Source: Molossus alvarezi (Eukaryota; Chordata; Mammalia; Chiroptera; Molossidae). Taken from it: a stretch of 64,000 nt of DNA. Under the pieces are notes generated by a model. It was not told where the DNA came from. It worked only from the letters and a program-made list of their open reading frames with translations, and did no database searches. The stretch covers positions 39,521,488 to 39,585,487 of the forward strand of contig CM073897.1 in assembly GCA_037176705.1 (NCBI GenBank), read 5' to 3'. Of the stretch, positions 1 through 10,064 are shown one piece after another. Within the stretch, counting starts at the first letter, position 1. Each line of letters begins with the position of its first letter. Both the position numbers and the translations under genes were made by a program.

Positions 1-576
1 ATACAAATGGCTAAGAAACATATGAAGAAATGCTCATCATCACTAATCATCAGAGAGTTGCAAATTAAAACAACAATGAGGTATTACCTCACACCTGTCA
101 GAATGGCCACCATCAATAAATCATCAAACAACAAGTGTTGGCGAGGGTGTGGAGAAAAGAGAACTCTAGTACACTGCTGATGGGAATGCAGACTGGTGCA
201 GCCACTATTGAAAACAATATGGTGTTTCCTCAAAAAATTAAAAATTGAACTTCCATTTGACCCAGTGATCCCACTTCTAGGAATATATCCTAAGAAGCCT
301 GAAACACCAACCAGAAAGAATATATGTACCCCCATGTTTGTAGCAGCACTATTTACAATAGCTAAGATCTGGAAACAGCCCAAGTGTCCATCAGTAGACG
401 AATGGATAGAAAAGCAGTGGTACATATACACAATGGAGTACTATGCAGCGGTAAGAAAGAAAGACCTCTTATCCTTTGAGACTACATGGAGGGACCTGGA
501 AAGTATCATCCTAAGTGGAACAAGCCAAACAGAGAAAGACAAGTTTCATATGATCTCACTTATTTGTGGAATATAA
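1..576 (+). pseudogene. L1 ORF2 C-terminal fragment, disrupted
   Basis: The last part of L1 ORF2 (endonuclease/reverse transcriptase protein). The open stretch from 196 to the stop at 574-576 reads as the typical ORF2 C-terminal region: a [14 protein letters not shown] segment, then [23 protein letters not shown], then [13 protein letters not shown]. In the same frame, TGA at 178-180 sits where the family has a tryptophan codon, just before a WEC segment, so the frame is broken. The catalytic domains would lie upstream of the window. This copy cannot encode an intact protein. Ordinary dead L1, not a host gene. Confidence 0.85.
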
Positions 577-832
577 TGAACATAACAGTCTGAGGAAGGG
601 GGTAGTCCCAGAGACGAGGAAGTGGGATACAGACTGACAATCCCCTAAATAGGGGGGTGGTGGGGAAGAGGTAAACCACAGAATTTATATGCATGTATGC
701 ATGAACAGTGGACATGGACAACAAACTGGGGAAAGGGCAGGGAGGGAGTGGGAGGGGGGAATCAGTGGGGGGAAAGGAGAAACATCTGTAACAAAAATGA
801 ATTAATAAAAAATAAATTAATTAAAAAAAAAA
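1..832 (+). mobile_element. L1 LINE, 3' end (5' part outside the window)
   Basis: The 3' terminus of a LINE-1 retrotransposon. It contains the last part of ORF2 (to 576), a G-rich 3' UTR (about 577-800, with G-runs near 654-670 and 741-778) and an A-rich tail ending near 832. The left end and left TSD lie before base 1, so its full length is unknown. The G-rich 3' UTR followed by acatctgtaa and an A/T-rich tail also occurs in truncated form at 5234-5345. L1 supplies the reverse transcriptase that mobilises SINEs such as those in this window. Confidence 0.9.
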
Positions 833-864
833 GATGTTACGAACACTTTGCAGATAATCCCATC

Positions 865-1074
865 CAGTGGTTCTCAAGTTTTATTGTATTTCCTAGAAGT
901 ATTTATAAGTATTACCTAGAAGTCTTTTTAAAATATAAATTGCTGACCCCATTCCAACATTTTTCGATTTTGTGGGTCTAGGTGGGATGCAATAATTTTC
1001 ATTTTAACAAGTTCTCAAATAATGATGGTGCTGCTGGTGGTTAGGATCTGGGACCGCACTTAAAGAACCGCTTT
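865..1074 (+). mobile_element. MER5-like hAT-Charlie non-autonomous element
   Basis: Begins cagtggttctcaa and ends aaagaaccgctt, the imperfect terminal inverted repeats typical of MER5-type hAT MITEs. The interior has the expected taaaatataaattgctgacccc, gtgggtctaggtgggatgc and attttaacaag blocks. About 210 bp and non-coding. The 8-bp TSD is no longer clear, so it is old. Confidence 0.7.
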
Positions 1075-1079
1075 TCTAG

Positions 1080-2085
1080 GTCAACTCCCTTATTAGGGAT
1101 GGTTAGTAGTGGTCCAGATTTACACAGCAAGTTAGGACCAAATGAGGTCCAAAATATCGTTATGACACAATGCCCAGTCCAGTGTTCTCTTCCATTAAAT
1201 CAATGTTTCTGGATAGTACAATCTGCAGAATATTACTTATTGCAGATAGGAAGTACACATTCCCTTAAATAACAGTTATTTACTTTGCTTGCAATAACAT
1301 TTGACCAGAATACCAGTTTCTTCTAAATATTATGATTGATAAAACATCTATCTACTAAGCCTTTCATTGCTACTTTTTACAATTTCTTTTACTTTATCTG
1401 CTTTATAATTCATTCCATTGGTGTCCGAACTTCCAAATTGACTTTAATGGCCCTTTTTTTCTTACCAGAATTTCCCTGTCATGGTTAAAGGCATAAACAC
1501 TGCCTGCGGAAGCCGATCAGTTTCTAACTGGGAATAATCAATTCTCAGCACACTAGTACATATTGGCGTCCAAGGGTTCTCATGTCTGGTGAATGTATGA
1601 AATTCATTGTCCGCAGGAGGGCTTCACTTGGCACAAGGAAAATCAGATTAGGAATTAGTTTTGTCTTGTTGGTGTTTTAAGATTTTCTGTGCCTAGGCCT
1701 TAATACCTTCATTCAAATACATGCATATCAATGAAAGGACTGAAATGTGATTAGTATGTCATGCCAAAAGATAGGATGATTTGAACAGAGGCAGGGTTAT
1801 AGTAGGACAAGTGTTTACTACTATTTGTCCTTTAGTGAACTCGCTCTTGCTGTAAGCCAAAAAAGAAAACCAATGGTACGTGATTCTGAAGACACAGCAC
1901 TTCGGTTAGAATATGTATGGGAAGAAGGCAAATAGCTCTCCATTCCCTGAGGTAGAATGAGAAAAAGAAAGATTTGGTCAAGCCAGAGAGAAACATTTCT
2001 GAAATGTTTGTGCAGGCTGAGTTGGATAATAGACAGCATGCAGCTTCTCAGGCAGACAGACCAATGCATGAATAATGTTTTCAAA
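1080..2085. other. AT-rich unique sequence, nothing recognised
   Basis: No repeat, RNA gene or convincing reading frame was recognised here. The only open frame of note (minus strand, 1821-2084, 87 codons) has no recognisable domain, no upstream promoter signal that I can see and no obvious splice context. I treat it as chance. Confidence 0.4.
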
Positions 2086-2087
2086 TT

Positions 2088-2175
2088 TATTTGCCTATGA
2101 CCTACAGGAAATTATTTAATCTCTTGGAATCTTAGTTTCCTCATCTGTAAATAAGGGTGTGAATAACATTTGTTT
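2088..2175 (+). repeat. MIR SINE fragment
   Basis: Matches the 3' half of MIR in sense: aaattatttaatctcttgg, cttagtttcctcatctgtaa and then ataagggtgtgaataaca. Ancient tRNA-derived SINE relic, no coding capacity. Confidence 0.65.
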
Positions 2176-2402
2176 TTTTGTTTGTTTTTTTTGCTAGATT
2201 ATAATAACAGTAACTCCTGTGAATGCAGGAGGCATCTGTTTCTGATTGTGTTGGGTACTCCTAAAACTAAGCAAAGCAAAGAATGGATACTAAGATACTT
2301 TATCCTTCAACTTTATTTTTATTGAGTGTGTGGATAAACACACTCAAATGCTAATGAATCCTTTGCTTTATGCTTTAAAAAGTATCATTGCATGGCTGCT
2401 TC

Positions 2403-2405
<3 letters not shown>

Positions 2406-2441
<36 letters not shown>

Positions 2442-2505
2442 TGAAAATTAACCAAAAGCTGACTGTGTGTGTGTGTGTGTGTGTCTGAAAATTAACCAAA
2501 AGCTG

Positions 2506-2547
<42 letters not shown>

Positions 2548-2577
2548 AGTCTGAAAATTAACCAAAAGCTGGCTATG
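2406..2577. repeat. Compound TG microsatellite / 23-bp triplicated minisatellite
   Basis: Three pure TG tracts (2406-2440, 2464-2484, 2508-2544) alternate with three near-identical copies of a 23-bp unit that starts ctgaaaattaaccaaaagct (2441-2463, 2485-2507, 2551-2573). The third copy differs near its end (ggc instead of gac) and follows a short tttgag insertion. This is a tandem array whose unit contains a microsatellite, so it has likely grown by slippage and unequal exchange. The minus-strand open frame over it is an artefact of the dinucleotide repeat. Confidence 0.95.
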
Positions 2578-3289
2578 TCACAGATTAGGAAAGTACAGTC
2601 TATTCTATCATAATTTCAGGTCACTTAAATGTACTTTTATTTTCTCCTTCTAGATTTTGGGTTGTTCCCACTGTTAAATAGGCAATCTAACAAATATAAA
2701 ATATGTTAGATCAAAAGAAAATATGGAACACTGTTATATAATTTGCTATCTTTATTGGATTATGTAACATTTTTAAAAACCACAGTTTAGGTAAGATGTT
2801 TCTTAATATCTATTCACTCTGTTTCTCTCTTGCCTCTTTTGTTCTTCTCCAGTTAATTTTAAGAATACAGATGGAAAATAGGATCAAGCAGCATTGATGG
2901 ACTGATTTTGTTTCATACAGGTTTATTACAAATTGTTCTTTACAAAGGATGGGATCTTGACTCTACGCCTCAGTTCCTGGGTGCACCAGAGCCCTAGTAC
3001 ACCTGTTTGATGTCTGTGTCCTGCTCACATAGCTACTCAACTCCAAAATCAGGACATCTTTTTGGCAACTGGGCCTCATTACACATCCCCACTGTCCCTC
3101 TGAACAGTGCTCCCTGACTAATTCTGAAAGATTATGTGCCTATTCATTCCTAAAATGTTTCGAGACTAAACAGCATAGAATAAGACAGAGGAATAATGTC
3201 ACCGTGTAAGAAAAATACAATTGCTGTGGAAACTTCTGAGTGCTTTTAGAGTGCAGAACAAGCTGGTGTGGACTCAAAGTGAAATTTTT

Positions 3290-3760
3290 ACAATATAAAT
3301 TGGACCATGTGACTCTCACTAAAATCCTCTAATGACACACTATTGTATTCTGTAGGAAGCCCAAGATCTTTAGGGTTTATCCATTTCTCTGTGGTATGGG
3401 TTTGGTTGTCTTTCAGGTCTAGACACAGTCCAGGACCAACCATGCTGCAACCAGAGGGAGGGGCTTACATTTCTCACAAGGCCATGGTCTCTTGCTTCTG
3501 AACCCAAAGTGCATGCTCCCCTTTGAGCTCCGCCTTTTTGTAAGGCTTGCTCATGCATCATTGCCTATTGGAAGCATCCTTTGATGACATTTACCTGAAT
3601 TAGGTACCTTATCTCTCCTGATTTCTGTCACAGTGCATAGCATTGCCTTGTCCTTGTCTCTTATAACCCTTTTTTAGGACTGTGTGATTTCGATGTGGAA
3701 TTCATCTCTCTGTGCCTGGAGCCCTGTCACAGTAACTTGCTCACAGGAGATGTTCAAAGG
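3290..3760 (+). repeat. L2 LINE fragments
   Basis: Two L2-like blocks in sense. One is at 3300-3375 (ctctcactaaaatcctctaa to agcccaagatctttag). The other is at 3590-3680 (tctctcctgatttctgtcac followed by the cattgccttgtccttgtctc region). The stretch between is more diverged. Non-coding relic. Confidence 0.4.
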
Positions 3761-4164
3761 ACTAGATACTCTCACTCACCCAATGTGAAGACTCTCTATC
3801 ATAGAAAGCCACTCATCGCTTCTAAATTTTGATTTAAGAATGCTCCCCCACAGCCCTGTGACATCATTGCTCCAAACTCCAAGCCGTTCCCGCAATGCAA
3901 GAATGATATGTTGAATAGGCAGTCTAGCTTTGACTTTAGGTACTTATTACCAAATAGGCATGCTAGGGACAGGCTTAGGCACCAGCAACAATATTCTTCT
4001 TTTAGGAAATTATAACTTATTTCAGAAAATGCAGCCAGATCGGTCATGAGAAAAGTCAGAATATTGGTGGACTTTCTTATATAGTATGATTTCATATACT
4101 GTTATTTAAAAATATATATGAGAAGAAACACAATACTAATTTTAATGTTTAGGATGCTGGAGAC

Positions 4165-4345
4165 CTGACAGCTTTAGTACCACTGATTTATGAGGTTGAA
4201 CTAATTATTCTCTTTTCTATGCCTCAGTTTGATCTTATGTAGTAAATTATAATACTAAAACTTAATTCTTAGGAGTTGGGTGAAAAGTAAATAAAAGAAA
4301 GTATATGAACAAATATTGAGTAGTTGCTGGCATATATTAAAACCT
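4165..4345 (+). repeat. MIR SINE fragment
   Basis: Diverged MIR in sense. It has the tatgcctcagtttgatctta core region, the ataatactaaaacttaattc stretch and a 3' part with aaatattgagtagttgctgg. Confidence 0.5.
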
Positions 4346-4782
4346 TTTAAGTGCCACCATTTGTTACTGTCCAGCTGACTTCTGCCTTTATTTCCAAAAA
4401 TTAAAGTTTTAATCATAATATCAAGATAATTTTCGTGTATTTCCCAGTATCAATTCCACATTCATATGTAATGGTCACCAGATACATGAATTAATTGAGG
4501 CTGTATTCCAACACACTGAAAATGACTATGTTTAAATATGGATGATATTTGTGTGCACCCACATATACAGTAGTCATAATATTGCATTGGGAATTTCTTA
4601 AAGGAGATTTTAATCTAAGATGATTGCTTGCTTATTAAGCTTGTTTTCCTAAATGAAATAGTGTAGATAATGAAGTACTATATACAGTTGAAAAACACTA
4701 TTCCTCATTTCCAAAGTAGTCCAGGTTGTTTCCTGTTTCTAAGGTTTTCTGTTTTAAATATTATACATTTAGACATAAAACA

Positions 4783-4980
4783 TTTTTTAAAATTTATTTT
4801 AGAGAGAGAGAGGGAAAGAGATAGAAACATTAATGAGAGAGAACATCGATTGGCTGCCTCCTGCATGCCCCCCACTGGGGATCAGGCCCACAGCCTGGGC
4901 ATGTGCCCTGACCAGGAACCAAATGGGTGACCTCTTGGAACATGGGTCGAAGCTCAACCACTGAGCCACACTGGCCGGGC
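4783..4980 (-). mobile_element. VES SINE, type A
   Basis: Reverse-complement VES type A. Read on the plus strand it has a T-rich tail, GA-rich block, ctgcctcctgcatgcccccc, ctggggatcaggcccacagc, ctgaccaggaaccaaa (diverged B-box) and ctgagccacactggccgggc at its sense 5' end. A type B SINE has later inserted directly at its 5' edge, copying its last bases (ccgggc). The open frames here are SINE translations. Confidence 0.93.
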
Positions 4981-5233
4981 TTTCTTTTTTTTTTATCCTC
5001 ACCTGAGGACATTTTTCCATTTTTTGTTCAGATAGAGTGGGAGGGAGAGAGCAAGAGAGAAACATCGATGTGAAAGGGACACATCGAGTGGCTGCACCCG
5101 CACCACCAACCAGGGCCAGGGACAAACTGCAACCGAGGTACATGTCCTTAGAGGGAACTGAACCCGGGTCTCTCTGGACCGCAGGACAACACTCTAACCA
5201 CTGAGCCCAAGCGGCCAGGGCCGGGCTTTCTTT
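4975..5233. repeat. 13-bp TSD of a nested type B SINE
   Basis: A perfect duplication, ccgggctttcttt, lies at 4975-4987 and 5221-5233. The first six bases belong to the end of the older type A SINE, showing that the type B copy inserted at that junction. Confidence 0.9.
4988..5220 (-). mobile_element. VES SINE, type B, inserted at the edge of a type A copy
   Basis: Reverse-complement type B: T-run, atcctcacctgaggacattt (the type B 3' signature), GA-rich block, acacatcgagtggctgcacc, gggacaaactgcaaccgagg, gaactgaacccgggtctctc (B-box) and cactgagcccaagcggccag. It is flanked by a perfect 13-bp TSD. It is only slightly diverged from other type B copies in the window, so it is younger than the neighbouring type A copy. 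Confidence 0.95.
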
Positions 5234-5345
5234 CTTTTTTTTTTTTTTTTAATTTATGTTTATTGTTGAAAGTATTACAGATGTCCCCCCTTTTCCCCTA
5301 CTTACCCACTCTGCCCCACTCTGCCCCCACCTCCACTGCACTGAG
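5234..5345 (-). mobile_element. 5'-truncated L1 3' end
   Basis: On the minus strand this reads as a G-rich tract, then acatctgtaatactttcaac, then aataaacataaattaaa and a poly-A. The same layout ends the L1 at 740-830. It is a 5'-truncated L1 tail of about 110 bp whose T-run abuts the SINE pair to its left. Confidence 0.65.
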
Positions 5346-5429
5346 CATTGTTTTCTCATCTTTGCTCTCATGCTTTGCTAGCTTCATTTTAATGGACTTA
5401 GGATATTTTACTTCAACTATGTCCCCACT

Positions 5430-5720
5430 TAGATAAGCTCCACCTGACCTTCTCCCACTTCACCCCTTGTTCTAAAAGACTAGGTTAACTCCCCCATCCA
5501 TTTGCTTCAAAGCACTTATCCTAATTTAATTACATATTATGTACTTCTACTGCTGTGGTTGTAGTATAAATTTCAGTTGTTTATGCAATAAGTCCATTAA
5601 TGTTTTCTCTCTCACTAAACTGTAAGATTCAGAATACCTGGGGTCATTCCTGTTCTTTGTCTCCACATCTGCAAAGCATTAAACAGAAACTTGCTACTAT
5701 TAGGTTCTTGAAAAAAAATT
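5430..5720 (+). repeat. L2 LINE 3' region
   Basis: L2 features in sense: cttatcctaatttaattaca, ctcactaaactgtaagattc and cattcctgttctttgtctcc, with the standard L2 order of block spacing. It is interrupted at 5710-5761 by a very short L1 tail. Confidence 0.6.
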
Positions 5721-5761
5721 TTTTTAATGTTGACATTATTACTGGAGTCCCCCCTCCCCCT
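5710..5761 (-). mobile_element. Ultra-short L1 tail with perfect 10-bp TSD
   Basis: A 52-bp insert flanked by ttaggttctt at 5700-5709 and again at 5762-5771. On the minus strand the insert reads as a G-rich run, then actccagtaataatgtcaac, then attaaaaaaa: the last ~45 bases of the L1 3' UTR plus a short A-tail. The TSD shows it arrived by target-primed reverse transcription and was cut off almost at once. Confidence 0.75.
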
Positions 5762-5771
5762 TTAGGTTCTT

Positions 5772-6700
5772 TATAAATGACTAGATATATTTATTATTCT
5801 AGGCATGTTTATCCCAAATGTTAGGGAGTTTAATACTATCTCAGGCTCATTTGAAAGAGGAACTGTGTGGTCCCACATGTTAAAAGATGAAACTGAGCAG
5901 AAGGAGACCTAAGCTAGAGTCCAATGTTTGCCACTCAGATGGTTCTCCCAGCCCAGCCCCAAGAACTGACATCTGAAACCTGAAATAAAAGTAACACTGA
6001 ACATGATGGAGCTGTTTCACGAGAATCCCTGTGGGACATTTGGAGTATAAGAACCTGGTAGGATTAGTGCCCATTGCATCTGCTGGGGAGCAAGAGGAAG
6101 ACACAGGGCCTTAGGCCAGAGCCCTTCCTATAAATACCAGGGCTCTCAACCCTGAGCTTTAACAGTAATTTCCAAACTTGTACTATTTAGCCACATAGGG
6201 CTTATTTATGTAGTTACTTTTCTGTAATGGACAACAAGGAAGATAATTTTGGTGATGTACTATATAGTGATAAACAGATTAATTCTAGAGCAAATGTGAG
6301 ACCTTAGCCTACTGGCTATAATAAATATGTAAAAGAAACAGGAAGGTCTTAAACCGCCATGAAATAAGTGGGAATTCAGGAAATGCTGTTTGTGACTCTT
6401 ACCGTGACCTTATTTTTATTTTCCTCATAGGGTGGCTTATGAACTACAAATTATATAAAAAATATTATAAAGTATTCCTTGTAGTATCAAGTGATATTAA
6501 GACTACTGTATATTCAAGAATCAGCTGTTACTGTCTTCATCATTTAGCTTCCCTTGATTCTTGCAGAGTTATATGGATTAAATGCCATATTTATCACCTG
6601 GCTCATAATAGGCATTTACTCACTTATTCTTATTCATTTTTATAGTATATTTGAAAGTTATGAGCACTTGATAAATATTTGCTGAATTATCTTGATAAGT
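5772..6700. other. AT-rich unique sequence
   Basis: No gene recognised. 6540-6640 resembles a very diverged MIR in sense (cttcatcatttagcttccct, then cacctggctcataataggca). The small open frames at 5880-6104 (minus) and 6439-6645 (plus) have no recognisable domain. Confidence 0.35.
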
Positions 6701-6759
6701 AGAAATAAAATGACACAAAATGAATATGAGGTTGATATATAATTAATTGTCATTAAAAT

Positions 6760-6760
6760 A

Positions 6761-6816
<56 letters not shown>

Positions 6817-6832
6817 GTGTGTGTATATATGG
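6760..6832. repeat. TA/CA/TA/GT compound microsatellite with self-complementary arms
   Basis: An AT run is followed by a CA run (about 6778-6810), then atatatgtgtgtgtatatat. The final block is complementary to the start of the tract, so the whole can fold on itself. Non-coding. Confidence 0.9.
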
Positions 6833-6839
6833 AGAGAAA

Positions 6840-8400
6840 GAGAAAATATCAACCTTGAATTTTGCTTTATATTTTTGGTGGCGCTATATTTGAGTGTGCA
6901 TAAAAACAATAATCCACATAATCTACCCCAATAAAATCCCCAATAAAACAAAAAGTAAGAGCAACTAAAAGGCAGTAACATTTCCTTCTTTCTGTACCCT
7001 GAAAATCGAGGGTGGACCAATAGGTGGCCAGAGGCTTTTCTTGAATAAAGGGACCATGTTATAACATATATCCACTGCCCTGAATAATATCAAAAATAAT
7101 CAGAAAAAATTGTAAGTACGATAAATCTTCTAAATGAGTTGCTTTTCTGTAGACACACAGCCTATGGTGTTTTACATATAGGTTGTATTGGGCATAAACA
7201 ATCCTGGGAAGCAGCTCTAGTACCAACTTGGAATCATTATTAACTTGAACTTCATTAAAGAGGTAATTACTGGCTTTGTCTTCAATCAAATCTGCCATTT
7301 AACTTTGACTGCTAATTATAAGTAGTTGTAGATTACTGGATAGTTGGATTTACTACAGAAACACACTGATTTGGAATAGACTGCATGCAGGAAAAATTGG
7401 AGCTGAGTTGAATTACACATAAAAATATAGGGAGAGGAGTTTACACACAGGAAGGAATCTGCAGTCTTTCAGGTACTGTGCTGGGTGTCTTCCCCCAGTT
7501 TTTTACCATCTTTAAGTATATTTTTAATCTCTCCATCAATCCTTAGAGGTCTCTATTACCTCTCCTTTTAAAGATGCCTCTGCTTTTTCCATAGTTTTAG
7601 AAGGGGTATAAATCTCTCCCAAAAGAGACAGAGAATGGGAAGGAGATTGATGGCCCACTAAATGGTAGAAGGAATTGACCTGATCAAACAAAACAACTAC
7701 GTATTGCATAATAGCAACAGTCATTTTTCAGAACAAAAGTTAAGATGAGAATGAAAATGGCTTTTCTCCATCCTCATGAATTTATTAACATTAGAATAAT
7801 TATTTTGTAAAAAACAAAACTCCTCTCTTAAATCCAAATTGTTTTATAAAGAAAAATGAAAATCTGCCATATGGAACAACATTCACCTGCACTGGGAGAA
7901 ATGTGACTGCTTGGTGCTTCAAGCACTTGCTAATCACCTACAAATCATTTCACAGTGGAGATAATTAAATCTATCCCCACCTTATTTCCAAACAGAGTCA
8001 GTCTCTGGATTGCCACTTCACCTACAATCACATTTTTAATAGAAATTATTACAAAACCCATTATGCATCTCCAAAAATTGCTGTATTTTCTTATTTGTTT
8101 CATTCTTACATTTATCCCAAAGATTAAGGGCAACTGGATTTTCATCTAGTCATGCTCAAGTTACTTGTAATTTCTTGAGATGGTTTTGGTCACACTGGAG
8201 TCAAGGGTCTGTTCTAGCCCTAAAATGGTATGGTTTGATCTACTCTTATTGTCTTTTCTCCCTTCTCCTGCTCTCTCTCTGTCTCTCTGTCTCTCCAGCC
8301 CTTTCCTTCGCATTACACTTCCTAAGACCTGGACTAATTTATGACTCTGGAACTTTACCTCTCTGAACTTCATTTTCTCCATGGTGGCTGAACACCATGT
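6840..8400. other. Unique AT-rich sequence, nothing firm
   Basis: No repeat copy or gene recognised with confidence. A CT-rich stretch lies at 8258-8300. Overlapping short open frames on both strands (7059-7298, 7536-7724, 7945-8149, 8161-8406) show no recognisable domain or start context. Confidence 0.35.
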
Positions 8401-8416
8401 AATCATGAAGCTAGAC

Positions 8417-8694
8417 CGGAGATTTTCAGCCGGTGTGCTACAAGGATTTTTAAAACATACAATACCTGACTATTTAGTCAGGGGGCACGAACCTCTTTTC
8501 CCTTAGATTATCAAATAAATAAATAAATGACAAAAGCCAACACAGTAGCCCTCTGGTGTGAAAGAATCAAAATTATACCTTTTTTTTTTTTTTTTGGTCA
8601 AATCAGTAAAAATAATAATATATATTTTTGGTGTGCCTCAGAATTTTAGTAATTTGATTGTGTGCCATGAGATGAAAACCATTGAAAATCGCTG
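8417..8694 (+). mobile_element. Non-autonomous hAT element (copy 1), 8-bp TSD
   Basis: About 278 bp. The left end cggagattttcagccggt is the imperfect inverse of the right end accattgaaaatcgctg. It is flanked by a perfect 8-bp duplication, agctagac, at 8409-8416 and 8695-8702. An 8-bp TSD is the hallmark of hAT transposition. The interior contains gtgtgctacaaggattttta, tacctgactatttagtcagg and gcctcagaattttagtaatt, all found again in copy 2 at 9800. It has no transposase frame, so it must have been moved in trans. Confidence 0.9.
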
Positions 8695-8737
8695 AGCTAG
8701 ACTAATGACTTCTGTCCTGCTATGAGTCAGAGTGTAG

Positions 8738-8825
8738 GAGTGAAGTGATGAAGCATACAGGTTTGAGTTCAGAGGGACTTGGTTTCCAATTATGGTTCCT
8801 CTACTAGCTTTCAGACACTATTAGC
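8738..8825 (+). repeat. MIR SINE 5' fragment
   Basis: gaagcatacaggtttgagtt, then gggacttggtttccaattat, then cctctactagctttcagaca: the 5' half of MIR in sense, abutting an L2. Confidence 0.55.
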
Positions 8826-8929
8826 CCCCTTCCCATATGTCTTCTCTATTCTTCTTCAACTTACCTGTTCTAAATGCCATCTTTTTCTATCACTCACTTT
8901 TTGTTTAAACTGAACTAGTCACCCTGGAT

Positions 8930-9345
8930 ATATTCAACTTCTGAAGATACCAGAATATCTTCTATATCAGAACATTTGTCCTTACTGTCCTCTGGCTTAG
9001 ATGGCCTTGTCACCAGCGCTTGGAAAGGGATACTTCTTCTCATGCTTCAGATATCAGCTTAAAGTCTGCCGTTTCCTGATCACCCTTTCTAGATACTCAC
9101 ACATGATATCATACCCAAGGTCTCCTTTTTTTTTATAACAGCAATGTTAATTTCACAGCTCCTTTCTCAATTAAAAATTATAAACGTATGTGTTCATTTA
9201 TTTGTCCATTTTTAAATATTGTATTGTACACTCCATGAGGAAAGAAGGGGTCCTGTCTACTTGTTTACCACTCAGGCAGCACTGAGCACTGTTCTCGGCA
9301 CATGATGGAGATTAAACACCTGTCAAATGAATGAATGGGTGTGTG
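8930..9345 (+). repeat. L2 LINE 3' region
   Basis: L2 in sense: agatatcagcttaaagtctg, cctgatcaccctttctagat, a cacagctcctttctcaatta block, tgtacactccatgaggaaag, a diverged ctcggcacatgatgg end and a caaatgaatgaatggg terminal repeat. Ancient LINE relic. Confidence 0.75.
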
Positions 9346-9799
9346 AGCTTCATCTCCTGCATCTGTGAAGTGGGGAAAATCAGCCTCATCTCATAGTGTG
9401 TAAATACTTACTTGAAGTTTTTATATTTTATTACAGGAAACTTGAACAATCAATATTTTGAGATCTGTAATGAGTAAATGCAATATTTAATGTTATAGTT
9501 TCAACAACATAAAATCTTGTAAAAATAGCTGTAGCAAACATACATATAGAATGATTTTAGGAAATATATTTTCATCATTAGAACTCTTTAGGTCTGAACT
9601 CAACAAGAAGTCGTTAGTATTACTGGGTATGACGAATCATAAGAATGAGTACCACATCTATTACATTGCTGACTTTAGAACGGTATGTTAGAGGAAATTA
9701 AAACAGATCAATTTCAAGTATTAAAAAATAAAATTTCATATTTGTGAGACTTAAGGTTGTGAAGCAAAAACATAAATCTTTTTTTAATATAGTCTATAA

Positions 9800-10056
9800 C
9801 GGAAATTTCAACTGGTGTGCTGCAAAATTTTTTTTCAAATATGCAATACCTGGCTATTTAATCAGGGCACTGACCTCTTTTTCCTTAGACTGTCAAATAC
9901 AAAATGACAACAGCCAACACAACGATAGCTGTGTGGTGTGAATGAATCAACATTATACCTATTTTTTGGGGTCATATCAGTGAAAAATATATATTTTTAT
10001 ATGCCTCAGAATTTTAGTAATTAGTTTATGTGTATGAAAAAGGTTGAAAATTGCTG
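9800..10056 (+). mobile_element. Non-autonomous hAT element (copy 2), 8-bp TSD
   Basis: Same family and orientation as 8417-8694. It begins cggaaatttcaactggtgtg and ends ggttgaaaattgctg (inverted ends). The flanks are gtctataa at 9792-9799 and gcctataa at 10057-10064, a 7 of 8 match, so this is an independent insertion and not a duplication of copy 1. Shared interior blocks are ctggctatttaatcagggca, ttccttagactgtcaaat and gcctcagaattttagtaatt. The small open frame at 9744-9941 is inside the element and has no meaning. Confidence 0.87.
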
Positions 10057-10064
10057 GCCTATAA

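Noticed and set aside
2368..2565. Threonine-histidine repeat protein on the minus strand
   Set aside because: It is a translation of the TG microsatellite.
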